Positions 1 through 6,254 of a DNA stretch of 8,582 nt are shown piece after piece. Position numbers and translations under genes: made by a program. Source of the stretch: Spirochaetia bacterium (GTDB lineage: Bacteria > Spirochaetota > UBA12135); NCBI GenBank assembly GCA_003497555.1, contig DNNS01000713.1, positions 1 through 8,582 on the forward strand. Reading direction: 5' to 3'. Position 1 is the first letter of the stretch; every line of letters begins with the position of its first letter. The notes under the pieces are model-generated. The model ran no database searches, was not told where the DNA came from, and saw only the letters and a list, made by a program, of their open reading frames with translations.

Positions 1-35
1 AATGAATTCTTATCCCCCAAATTCCCATAATCAGC

Positions 36-64
36 ATTATAGTAATAAAAAATTAAACTGTCAA
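36..64 (-). promoter_or_regulatory. Consensus sigma-70 promoter firing leftward out of the window
   Basis: On the minus strand a perfect TTGACA (59-64) is followed by a 17-base spacer and a perfect TATAAT (36-41). The predicted transcription start is near base 29. A G-rich, SD-like stretch (GGGGGAT on the minus strand, about 12-18) sits just before the window edge. This suggests that a divergent gene begins within a few bases of position 1, outside the window. The promoter is seen in the sequence; the gene is inferred. Confidence 0.7.
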
Positions 65-70
65 ATTTGA
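61..70. promoter_or_regulatory. Palindrome TCAAATTTGA between divergent promoters
   Basis: This perfect 10-base palindrome overlaps the -35 box of the leftward promoter and lies about 35 bases upstream of the -35 box of the rightward one. It is a plausible operator for a regulator touching both promoters. Palindromes of this length arise easily in AT-rich DNA, so the regulatory reading is weak. Confidence 0.2.
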
Positions 71-105
71 AAATTTAATAATCATCATGACCAATTTTAT
101 ATGTT

Positions 106-134
106 TTGACACAAAATCAATGATAGTGTATTAT
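106..134 (+). promoter_or_regulatory. Sigma-70 promoter of the GAF/HD-GYP gene
   Basis: TTGACA (106-111), a 17-base spacer and TATTAT (129-134) form a near-consensus promoter. Transcription would start near 141, leaving a leader of about 16 bases. That leader contains only a weak SD-like GGGA (144-147), nine bases before the GTG start. Confidence 0.65.
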
Positions 135-156
135 TCAGGTACCGGGAATAAATTTC

Positions 157-1425
157 GTGTCTAAAGTACTTTTTAATGAAAAAACCTTTGAAGATCTGCT
201 TGACATCAGTAAATCTCTTTCAAGCGAGCGCGATCTTGATCGACTGCTGGATAAAATTCTAAGCGAAGCCAGAAGATTTACCTGCTCTGATGCCGGTACT
301 ATTTACCTGGTCAATAACAACAAACTGATTTTCATGCTGAGCCAGGTACAGACTCTCTTTGACCGCTGGGGTGAACAGCAGACCCGCGAAAAATTCAAAA
401 AATTTGAAATGCCGATTACCAAGCAAAGCATGGCAGGGTATGCTGCTATTACCGGTATGGTTCTTAATATTCCCGATGTTAATAAAATCAGCCCCGATAA
501 AGAATATAAATATAACGCCTCTTTCGATGAACAAAACGATTACAAAACCGTTTCCATGCTGGTAGTTCCCATGAAAAACCGGCAAAATCAGCCCATAGGC
601 GTACTGCAGCTTATCAATGCTTTCGGTGAAGATAAAAAAGTAATAGCTTATACAAAATCCCTGGAAAGACTGGTGGAATCGCTTGCATCTATGGCGGGGA
701 TAGCCATACAAAATGCCCAGCTTAACCAGGAAATACGCAACGCCCATCTCGATACCATTTTACGGCTTGGTATTGCTGCCGAATACCGCGATAAAGAAAC
801 AGCCAATCATATCAGACGCATGGCGCGTTATTCCCTGCTTATTGCCGAATCTTTAGGCTGGAACAAAGAAACCTGCGAACGCCTGCTTTATGCTGCTCCC
901 ATGCATGATGTGGGCAAACTCGGAATTCCCGATGAAATTCTGCATAAACCGGGCGTGCTTACAACTGATGAAAGAGAAACCATGCAGAAACATACCTTAA
1001 TCGGCGCCAATATTCTTCACCATTCCCGGGCTGAAGAGCTTGTTCTTTCAAAATTAATTGCGCTTACACATCATGAAAAATGGGACGGCAGCGGTTATCC
1101 CCAGGGATTAAAACAAAAAGAAATACCGATCGAAGGCAGAATAGCCGCCATAACCGATGTATTTGACGCTTTATCTTCCAGGCGTTGTTACAAAGAACCG
1201 TTTCCTGAAGAAAAAGTAATTGAAATAATGAAGCACGACAGCGGCCGTCATTTTGATCCTGAACTGACAGAATTATTTTTATCAAAAATTGTTGAAATCA
1301 GAAGTATCCAAATTCGTTATCAGGATACCGATGCAGATTTTGACAAGTTACGCAATATTAATGCATTGTCACCGGCTGATCTTATTGATAACAATAAAAA
1401 CAGCCAGATAAAATTTGATTTTTAG
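157..1425 (+). CDS. GAF domain HD-GYP phosphodiesterase (cyclic di-GMP hydrolase)
   Basis: This is a 422-residue soluble protein with no signal peptide or membrane segment. Residues about 10-190 form a GAF sensor domain, and residues about 195-375 an HD-GYP domain. All expected metal and catalytic residues are visible: H218, the HDxGK motif at H250-D251-G253-K254, H279, H305-H306 with the HHExWDGSGYP signature (305-315), and D334. By family knowledge it should hydrolyse c-di-GMP to pGpG or GMP in the cytoplasm, with activity tuned by whatever the GAF domain binds. No receiver domain is present, so the input is probably a small ligand rather than phosphotransfer. The start is GTG at 157, which gives MSKVLF and sits just after the promoter; the SD is weak. 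The gene is monocistronic: a tRNA gene converges on it eight bases after the stop. The GAF ligand is unknown. Confidence 0.93.
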   Translation: MSKVLFNEKTFEDLLDISKSLSSERDLDRLLDKILSEARRFTCSDAGTIYLVNNNKLIFMLSQVQTLFDRWGEQQTREKFKKFEMPITKQSMAGYAAITGMVLNIPDVNKISPDKEYKYNASFDEQNDYKTVSMLVVPMKNRQNQPIGVLQLINAFGEDKKVIAYTKSLERLVESLASMAGIAIQNAQLNQEIRNAHLDTILRLGIAAEYRDKETANHIRRMARYSLLIAESLGWNKETCERLLYAAPMHDVGKLGIPDEILHKPGVLTTDERETMQKHTLIGANILHHSRAEELVLSKLIALTHHEKWDGSGYPQGLKQKEIPIEGRIAAITDVFDALSSRRCYKEPFPEEKVIEIMKHDSGRHFDPELTELFLSKIVEIRSIQIRYQDTDADFDKLRNINALSPADLIDNNKNSQIKFDF

Positions 1426-1432
1426 ATGAATG

Positions 1433-1503
1433 CTGGGGAGCAGGGATTCGAACCCCAATAAGCAGATCCAGAATCTGCTGTCCTACCCTTAGACCACTCC
1501 CCA
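1433..1503 (-). tRNA. trnQ: tRNA-Gln (anticodon CUG)
   Basis: On the minus strand the sequence folds as a complete tRNA. The acceptor is TGGGGAG paired with CTCCCCA, giving the U1-A72 pair typical of bacterial tRNA-Gln. A D arm closes with GTC/GAC and carries GGG in its loop. The anticodon stem GCAGA/TCTGC encloses the loop TTCTGGA, giving anticodon CTG. The T arm has a TTCGAAT loop. The discriminator base is G, as in known tRNA-Gln. CCA is not encoded (GCATT follows). The length is 71 bases including the discriminator. The gene has its own strong promoter and no clear terminator, because the end of the HD-GYP gene follows on the opposite strand. A CUG-reading isoacceptor suggests that a UUG-reading tRNA-Gln exists elsewhere. 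Confidence 0.95.
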
Positions 1504-1516
1504 TCAGCTGCATCAT

Positions 1517-1545
1517 ATTTTATTATATTTATAATAATTTGTCAA
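1517..1545 (-). promoter_or_regulatory. Promoter of tRNA-Gln
   Basis: On the minus strand TTGACA (1540-1545), a 17-base spacer and TAAAAT (1517-1522) are followed 13 bases later by the first base of the mature tRNA. This leaves a 5' leader of only about six bases for RNase P to remove. The spacing and match are very good. Confidence 0.7.
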
Positions 1546-1567
1546 AAACCGTCTGATATTGTAATAT
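1539..1567 (+). promoter_or_regulatory. Possible promoter of the acetyltransferase-to-rsmE operon
   Basis: On the plus strand TTGTCA (1539-1544), 17 bases and TAATAT (1562-1567) would start transcription near 1574, only about four bases before the ATG at 1578. No SD is present, so the mRNA could be nearly leaderless. The -35 hexamer overlaps the tRNA promoter's -35 on the other strand because TTGACAA and TTGTCAA are reverse complements. The two promoters would therefore be mutually exclusive. Confidence 0.35.
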
Positions 1568-1577
1568 TAAAACGCTC

Positions 1578-2510
1578 ATGAGTGCCAACAGCCTGCTTGA
1601 ACTTTTTTCATCCTATCCTTACAAGTCACTGCAGCAAAAAATCCAGAAAATTGATCAAAAAACAATCATTAATTACTATCTGGAAAAATTTGAAAAAGCA
1701 GAGTTCAGCTGCATTCATAAAGAAAACGGCAGACCGGCCGGTTGTATCAGCTCCGTCCGTTTTTCTTTTTTATCGGATTTTTTTAAAAAAAATATTTATA
1801 CCATTGCCGATTTCATAGCCCGGGAAAGCTCCGGTAATATTTATCAATCTTTAATCAGGGAGCTGCTGGAAAAAAACCATAAAATGGATTTTGCCATCTG
1901 CAAGGTACCGCTTGATGATTACAGCGCTGTCAATGCTCTCGTTAATGCCGGATTTTATTATATATGCTCGGAAGCCCATCTCACCTGCAATCTTGAAAAT
2001 ACGACCATACCTCAAGCAGAAGATTTTTCCGGGGTTTCCGGATGCAGCGAAGAAGATCTCCCGCAGGTACTGGAAATTGCCTCCCGCTCGCATGAAAATA
2101 TCCGTTATTACTATGATAATTATTTTGATAACAGCCGGGTTGATCAGCTGTACCGGCGCATTCTCCAGGATGAATTTAAAAGCAGCAATGCAGAAATATT
2201 TGTTTATCGGGAAGATAAAACCGTTGCCGGTTTTATTTCCATCATTTATAACCGGCGGCTGTCGGAATTAATGGGCCGCGGTTATGCCAGCCTGGATTTT
2301 ATCGGAGTGGATACCTCCCGGCAGCATTCCGGTATAGGCCTGATTTTAAATAATTACGCTCTTTCCAGGCTGCGCAGCCGGAATATATCAATCATTTCCG
2401 TTAAAACCATGGCATCCAATTATCCGGCCCTCAGGCTTTTGGCTAAAACCGGTTTTTTCCCCACTTCCCAGAATATAGTGCTTCATTACCGCAGCAAAAC
2501 CGCAATATGA
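1578..2510 (+). CDS. WecD-like GNAT N-acetyltransferase with extra N-terminal half
   Basis: This is a 310-residue protein. Its C-terminal part (about 160-305) is a GNAT acetyl-CoA transferase: a beta-strand reading SLDFIGV leads into the pyrophosphate-binding loop RQHSGIGL (from R248), followed by ASNYPALRLLAKTGFF (from A279), the usual N..A..L....GF element. The N-terminal half ends with its own AVNALVNAGFYY element, so the protein looks like two GNAT units with the first degenerate. By memory of family patterns, the arrangement resembles WecD/RffC, which acetylates the 4-amino group of dTDP-4-amino-4,6-dideoxygalactose, although this protein is longer. The likely role is N-acetylation of an amino sugar or other amine in the cytoplasm. 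It starts at ATG 1578 without an SD, heads the operon, and its stop overlaps the next start as ATGA. The substrate is inferred, not shown. Confidence 0.8.
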   Translation: MSANSLLELFSSYPYKSLQQKIQKIDQKTIINYYLEKFEKAEFSCIHKENGRPAGCISSVRFSFLSDFFKKNIYTIADFIARESSGNIYQSLIRELLEKNHKMDFAICKVPLDDYSAVNALVNAGFYYICSEAHLTCNLENTTIPQAEDFSGVSGCSEEDLPQVLEIASRSHENIRYYYDNYFDNSRVDQLYRRILQDEFKSSNAEIFVYREDKTVAGFISIIYNRRLSELMGRGYASLDFIGVDTSRQHSGIGLILNNYALSRLRSRNISIISVKTMASNYPALRLLAKTGFFPTSQNIVLHYRSKTAI

Positions 2511-3883
2511 ACCGCTCCGGAATTTTAAAAATATTTTTTTCCTGCAGTATTATCATTAACATATTGCTTGCTGCCTGCCTGCTTTATTATTCCGGAAATT
2601 TAATATACAGGAAAATTTTTCCCCGGCAGATTTCTTCCTTCACAGAAAATATTATTCCCGTACCTGACAAACCGGCTTTTTTACCTGGCGCCGGCCGCCT
2701 TAAAATGCTTGAAAATTCCAACACTGCGCAGATCATCAGAAAATATCTGGAAGCGGACGAAAGACTGGAGCTTACGGAATATCCGGCGGAATTTACTTCA
2801 GGCATACTGCCGGAAAGCCTGCGCCTACTTCCCGGTTTTCAGCTTTATGTTCTCTGTGTTTTCAGTAGACCGCTTGACTACAAGGGGCTGCTGGCTGTGG
2901 AACGCGCTGATTTTGAAACCCGCAGTAAAATCAGAACAGAATACCTGGGGAAAAAACATGGTATCTTTTTCGGAGCTTTCCGTAACTTAAAAAATCTTTC
3001 CGCCTGCGGCCCGGTAAGTAAAATTTATATATTGTCTTCTTTCACCGCCCGCGGTTATTATAAAATCATCTGCCGCACCATGGAAGCGCAGGATCGCATG
3101 ACATACCGGTGGTATCTTCCCCATTCCCGGCCCGGTAAAGAACTGCTGGAGCGCAGGGACTTTTTAACCGGCGATTACCGGCTTCTTTCCCGAAGCGTTA
3201 CCGAAAATATTTATACTGCAGTTTTTTCCACTTCCGGCCAGCCGGTTACTTTATATTGCGAACTGCTTTATTATGTTCAGATGGAAGAAATGCTGAAAAA
3301 CCATGTATTAACATCCGGCCATATAAAACTTGCCGATTATTACCAAACCATGCAAAACTCATATCCGGAACTTTACGGAATATTCACCAAACAGTCGGAA
3401 AAAATAAAATTTTCCCCCTATGTAGATTCACTTGCGGAAAAAATAAAAAGTTCATCTTCGCCGGCTGAAGTGTGGCGCAGCCTTAGCGCGGAAATTTCCC
3501 GCGATATCCGTTACGATTATGAAAAACGGCGTCTTTTCTTTTCCGGCCAGATTGTGTATACCAACATCGCCGATATGTACATGCCGGCTCCTCTTCTGGG
3601 CGAAAAAAAAATCGGCGCCTGCCCGGAGAGTTCATCCCTGGAAGCCGCTGTTATGCGCCGCATCGGGATTGCCGCCCGCACCGCTACCAGGGCCGGACAT
3701 GTGTATGCCGAAGTTTTTACCCCTCAAGCCGGCTGGCTTACTACCTCGCTCACGATCAATGAAATTCCCCTGTGTGTTTCCACAAACGAGGAACAGTCCT
3801 ACTTTGTGCACTGGGAGCCGTATGTACCGGCCAAGGTAGTTGCCTGGGAAAGCCTTCTCTATCCCCGGATTCAATATGAATAA
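2507..3883 (+). CDS. Membrane-anchored transglutaminase-like protein
   Basis: This is a 458-residue protein. Residues about 5-28 are a hydrophobic helix, read as an uncleaved signal anchor that places the rest in the periplasm or outside. The long middle region (about 60-320) matches nothing I recognise. Residues about 320-430 look like a transglutaminase-like cysteine-protease fold: C372 in GACPESSSLEAAVMRRIGIAAR, where the Cys heads a helix that ends in the family's 'R-x-x-G-I-x-A-R' pattern, then H398 in GHVYAEVF, then GW (409-410). The third catalytic residue, normally Asp four positions after the Trp, is Ser (S414). The protein may use another acid, be weakly active, or have become a binding domain. 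Translation is coupled to the upstream acetyltransferase (ATGA), and the gene overlaps the downstream membrane protein by eight bases. A role in processing envelope peptides or proteins is inference only. Confidence 0.7.
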   Translation: MNRSGILKIFFSCSIIINILLAACLLYYSGNLIYRKIFPRQISSFTENIIPVPDKPAFLPGAGRLKMLENSNTAQIIRKYLEADERLELTEYPAEFTSGILPESLRLLPGFQLYVLCVFSRPLDYKGLLAVERADFETRSKIRTEYLGKKHGIFFGAFRNLKNLSACGPVSKIYILSSFTARGYYKIICRTMEAQDRMTYRWYLPHSRPGKELLERRDFLTGDYRLLSRSVTENIYTAVFSTSGQPVTLYCELLYYVQMEEMLKNHVLTSGHIKLADYYQTMQNSYPELYGIFTKQSEKIKFSPYVDSLAEKIKSSSSPAEVWRSLSAEISRDIRYDYEKRRLFFSGQIVYTNIADMYMPAPLLGEKKIGACPESSSLEAAVMRRIGIAARTATRAGHVYAEVFTPQAGWLTTSLTINEIPLCVSTNEEQSYFVHWEPYVPAKVVAWESLLYPRIQYE

Positions 3884-4451
3884 TTTTTCCGGGCTGCTGC
3901 AGATTTACCGCAAATTCTACCGGACTGATTTTATTTTTATTCTGATTGCACTTTCGCGTTCCATAACCGCCGGCCTGTGCCTGCTGGTTTCCGCTGTTAT
4001 TATTATTTACGAACTGGTTACCTGGCAGGGTTTTACCATTGTGCTGTTTATTAAAATACCGGCCATGGTTTCCGCGTGTATTTTTTTTACTGTTCTTTTT
4101 ATCCGGAATTTCCGCATGCTTCTGCCCTGTATTTTTACTTATGCCATTGCCGGAGACCGCCTGCTTTTTTACCGCTTTTTCCAGCCGGTAAAAATTGACA
4201 GAAGCTGTATTATCAATATTCACAGAATCAATTATAAAAACAGTGCGTATATTATGGTATATCTCAAACGCCTGGCGGTCAGAATAAAAATATTTTTACT
4301 GCCGGAAAAAACCGATCCGTATAAAAACTGTTTTTTTTTATCAAAAAAAATAATTCCTGATTTAATCATTACCGGCAGCCGGGCTACGGAATTAATCTGC
4401 GGGTTGGAAAAAGAACTGGGAAAACCCCTGTACACCCTGAAAAATCACTGA
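3876..4451 (+). CDS. Unrecognised two-helix inner-membrane protein
   Basis: I do not recognise this 191-residue protein. Two long hydrophobic segments are visible, residues about 19-48 and 53-76, followed by a short hydrophobic stretch near 81-88. A basic C-terminal region of about 100 residues (about 90-191) follows, probably cytoplasmic and without a known motif. I chose ATG 3876, which overlaps the upstream stop by eight bases and is consistent with coupled translation. A TTG at 3840 would add 12 residues but has a poorly spaced AAGG. The coding sequence contains a T9 run (4331-4339) and an A8 run (4343-4350) close together. The downstream rsmE start follows the stop by two bases. Tight linkage to the transglutaminase-like gene suggests they act together at the membrane, but that is inference. 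Confidence 0.65.
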   Translation: MNNFSGLLQIYRKFYRTDFIFILIALSRSITAGLCLLVSAVIIIYELVTWQGFTIVLFIKIPAMVSACIFFTVLFIRNFRMLLPCIFTYAIAGDRLLFYRFFQPVKIDRSCIINIHRINYKNSAYIMVYLKRLAVRIKIFLLPEKTDPYKNCFFLSKKIIPDLIITGSRATELICGLEKELGKPLYTLKNH

Positions 4452-4453
4452 TT

Positions 4454-5185
4454 ATGTCCAGGCATACATTTTATCTGCCGCCGGAATTTTTCCGCAGCGG
4501 TAAAATCATAATCAGCGGGCAGGATGCTTTTCATATTTCCAGGGTACTCAGACTTAAAACCGGCTCCAGCCTGCATGGCATCACCTATGACCGGCGCCGG
4601 CTTGAAATGCAAATCGAGCGCACCGGGAAAGAAATTATCTGCCGTATCACCGGTGAAGAAACCATCAAACAGCAAAAAAAATTTTTTATCAGTCTTGCCC
4701 TTTCCTGCCCGCGCCCTGCGGTTTTAGACAGTCTTGTTCCAAAATTAGCGGAACTGGGCTGCGATCTTGTTCAGCCGCTTGTTACGGAAAGATGCTTCAG
4801 TCCTTCGCTTGCCAAATTCGCTTCCGGCCGTTATGATCGTATTGCTGCGCAGGCTGTAAAACATTCCGGGCGCACCGATCCCTTTTTGATTAAAAACCCC
4901 GTGGCATTAAACGATTTTTTAAACAGCACCGGCCCGGAATACCCGGGCTGGAATAAATTCTTCCCCTATGAAGGCGAAACAGAAAATTCGCTGGCCCGCA
5001 GCCTTGAACAAACCGGGAATAAAGCTGTATTCGTTATAGGCCCGGAAGGAGGCTTTTCCTGCGCCGAAGCGGACAAAATTAAACAGGCCGGTTTTATTCC
5101 TGTCAGCCTGGGCAGCAATATCCTTAAAGTGGAAACCGCAGCGCTTTTTGCGTTAATTTCATTTATTAACCGCCAGTGCAGTTAA
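4454..5185 (+). CDS. rsmE: 16S rRNA (uracil-1498-N3)-methyltransferase RsmE
   Basis: This is a 243-residue SPOUT-class methyltransferase of normal family length. The N-terminal PUA-like RNA-binding part (about 1-70) is followed by conserved pieces: KLAELGCD leading to LVTERC, then RIAAQAVKHSGR (the family's A-x-Q/K-x-x-x-R element), then the knot that binds S-adenosylmethionine, IGPEGGF (G196-F201), and LGSNILKVETA (L219-A229). It methylates U1498 of 16S rRNA at the decoding centre of the assembled 30S subunit. In the last motif the usual Arg residues of LGxRILRxETA are Asn222 and Lys225, mild departures. It is the last gene of the plus-strand operon, two bases after the preceding stop, with no SD. 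Its stop codon is one base from the stop of the converging nucleotidyltransferase gene. Confidence 0.95.
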   Translation: MSRHTFYLPPEFFRSGKIIISGQDAFHISRVLRLKTGSSLHGITYDRRRLEMQIERTGKEIICRITGEETIKQQKKFFISLALSCPRPAVLDSLVPKLAELGCDLVQPLVTERCFSPSLAKFASGRYDRIAAQAVKHSGRTDPFLIKNPVALNDFLNSTGPEYPGWNKFFPYEGETENSLARSLEQTGNKAVFVIGPEGGFSCAEADKIKQAGFIPVSLGSNILKVETAALFALISFINRQCS

Positions 5186-5186
5186 T

Positions 5187-6254
5187 CTATTTTATTCCAA
5201 AACGGGTAAGCGCATTCTGCAGTTCTTCCCATTGGCCGACATCAATCCATGATGCGTCAGAAACCGGATAAATTCCCACACGCATTTTTTTTGCAAGACA
5301 ATCGTTAATTAGGTCCGTCATCAGAAACGGTTTGCCGGCCGGAAGCAGACCAAGCGCATCTTTTTCCAGCAGATACATGCCGGTATTGACAAAAAAATCA
5401 TATTCCGGTTTTTCACTGATGCCCTCGAGCCTTCCGCCTTCGGCCATCTGCATAATTCCATAGGGAATACGGTAATGTTTAAGCGAGGAAATCACAGTAA
5501 TAATATTTTTATCTTCCCGGTGGCGTTTTAAAATGTCGGCATAATCGGCTTCGATAATAATATCGCAGTTGGATACAAAAAAACTTCCATTAAGTTTATC
5601 GGAAAGCAAAGCAAGGCTGCCGGCAGTGCCAAGCGGCTGTTCTTCATGTACATATTCAATACTGTAGTCATGAGCAATGTCGTTAAAATATGCCCTGATC
5701 ATGGCTGCCTTGTAATTGACGGAAAGAAAAAAATCCCTGCATCCGTGTCTGGTAAATTTTTCTATAATTATTTCTATAATCGCTTTTTCGTTAATGGGAA
5801 TAAGCGGCTTGGGAAGTATTTTGGTAAAGGGATGCAGTCTGGTTCCCATACCCCCGGCCATGATCACCACCGGAATTTTAAATTGCTCCGCCGGTTTTTC
5901 CGTGCTGAAAATTTCATACCATAAAAAAGCATCTTTTACCGCGCCGCTTTCGTCGATTAGCGGAATGCATTCAATATGTGTTTTCAGCATAATTTTCCGG
6001 ATCTCATCTGTCTGGACATGCAGCGGACAGCTCAGTGGATTTGCAGTCATGGCGCTGGCAACCGGGGCGGGCAGACTGCCATCGCCCAAAATCCAGCGCC
6101 GGATCACGCCGTCTGTAATGGCTCCGAGCAGCAAACGGTTCGGCCCGGTAATCAGAAGGGTTTTCTGGCCTTCCCGATCCATCTGCTTCAGGGCGTCTTT
6201 AACCAGCATGGCTTCATTAATGCAGATACGGTCAAGTTTGGCTTTTACACTCAT
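5187..6254 (-). CDS. CBS-pair nucleotidyltransferase (PtmE-like sugar-1-phosphate NTP transferase)
   Basis: This protein has 355 residues with the ATG at 6254. Residues about 8-120 are a tandem CBS pair; the rest is an RmlA/GlmU-type nucleotidyltransferase. Visible motifs are the nucleotide loop MAGGMGTRL (G134-G135-x-G137-T138-R139), LPKPLIPI with the conserved Lys (K149), HEEQPLGTAGSL, the metal-binding SNCD (D231), ISEKPEYDFFVNTGMY and SWIDVGQW. The enzyme should join a sugar-1-phosphate to an NTP, giving an NDP-sugar and pyrophosphate. The CBS + NTP-transferase order is that of PtmE, the GlcN-1-P guanylyltransferase of Campylobacter legionaminic acid synthesis; exact substrates cannot be read here. 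CBS domains usually sense adenosyl ligands. An ATG at 6281 exists, but 6254 overlaps the upstream stop as ATGA and has AGGA eight bases ahead. It is last in the minus operon. Confidence 0.88.
   Translation of the reverse strand: MSVKAKLDRICINEAMLVKDALKQMDREGQKTLLITGPNRLLLGAITDGVIRRWILGDGSLPAPVASAMTANPLSCPLHVQTDEIRKIMLKTHIECIPLIDESGAVKDAFLWYEIFSTEKPAEQFKIPVVIMAGGMGTRLHPFTKILPKPLIPINEKAIIEIIIEKFTRHGCRDFFLSVNYKAAMIRAYFNDIAHDYSIEYVHEEQPLGTAGSLALLSDKLNGSFFVSNCDIIIEADYADILKRHREDKNIITVISSLKHYRIPYGIMQMAEGGRLEGISEKPEYDFFVNTGMYLLEKDALGLLPAGKPFLMTDLINDCLAKKMRVGIYPVSDASWIDVGQWEELQNALTRFGIK

Noticed and set aside
259..747. 162-codon minus-strand frame opposite the GAF domain
   Set aside because: Antisense to a gene with complete GAF and HD-GYP motifs; no recognisable content.
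1425..1433. Intrinsic terminator between the HD-GYP gene and the tRNA
   Set aside because: Only seven bases separate them and no hairpin with a T-run is present on either strand.
1433..1503. tRNA gene as an integration site
   Set aside because: No integrase, no repeated tRNA 3' end and no phage-like genes appear in the window.
1530..1535. TATAAT on the plus strand upstream of the acetyltransferase
   Set aside because: No -35-like hexamer at 16-18 bases upstream; the site falls in AT-rich DNA of the tRNA promoter spacer.
3840..3875. Upstream TTG start for the two-helix membrane protein
   Set aside because: It adds 12 residues inside the preceding gene, with an AAGG only three bases away; ATG 3876 fits the overlapping-operon pattern.
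3756..4223. 155-codon minus-strand frame across the transglutaminase/membrane gene junction
   Set aside because: Low-complexity Asn/Lys/Gly-rich translation antisense to better-supported genes, with no promoter or motif.
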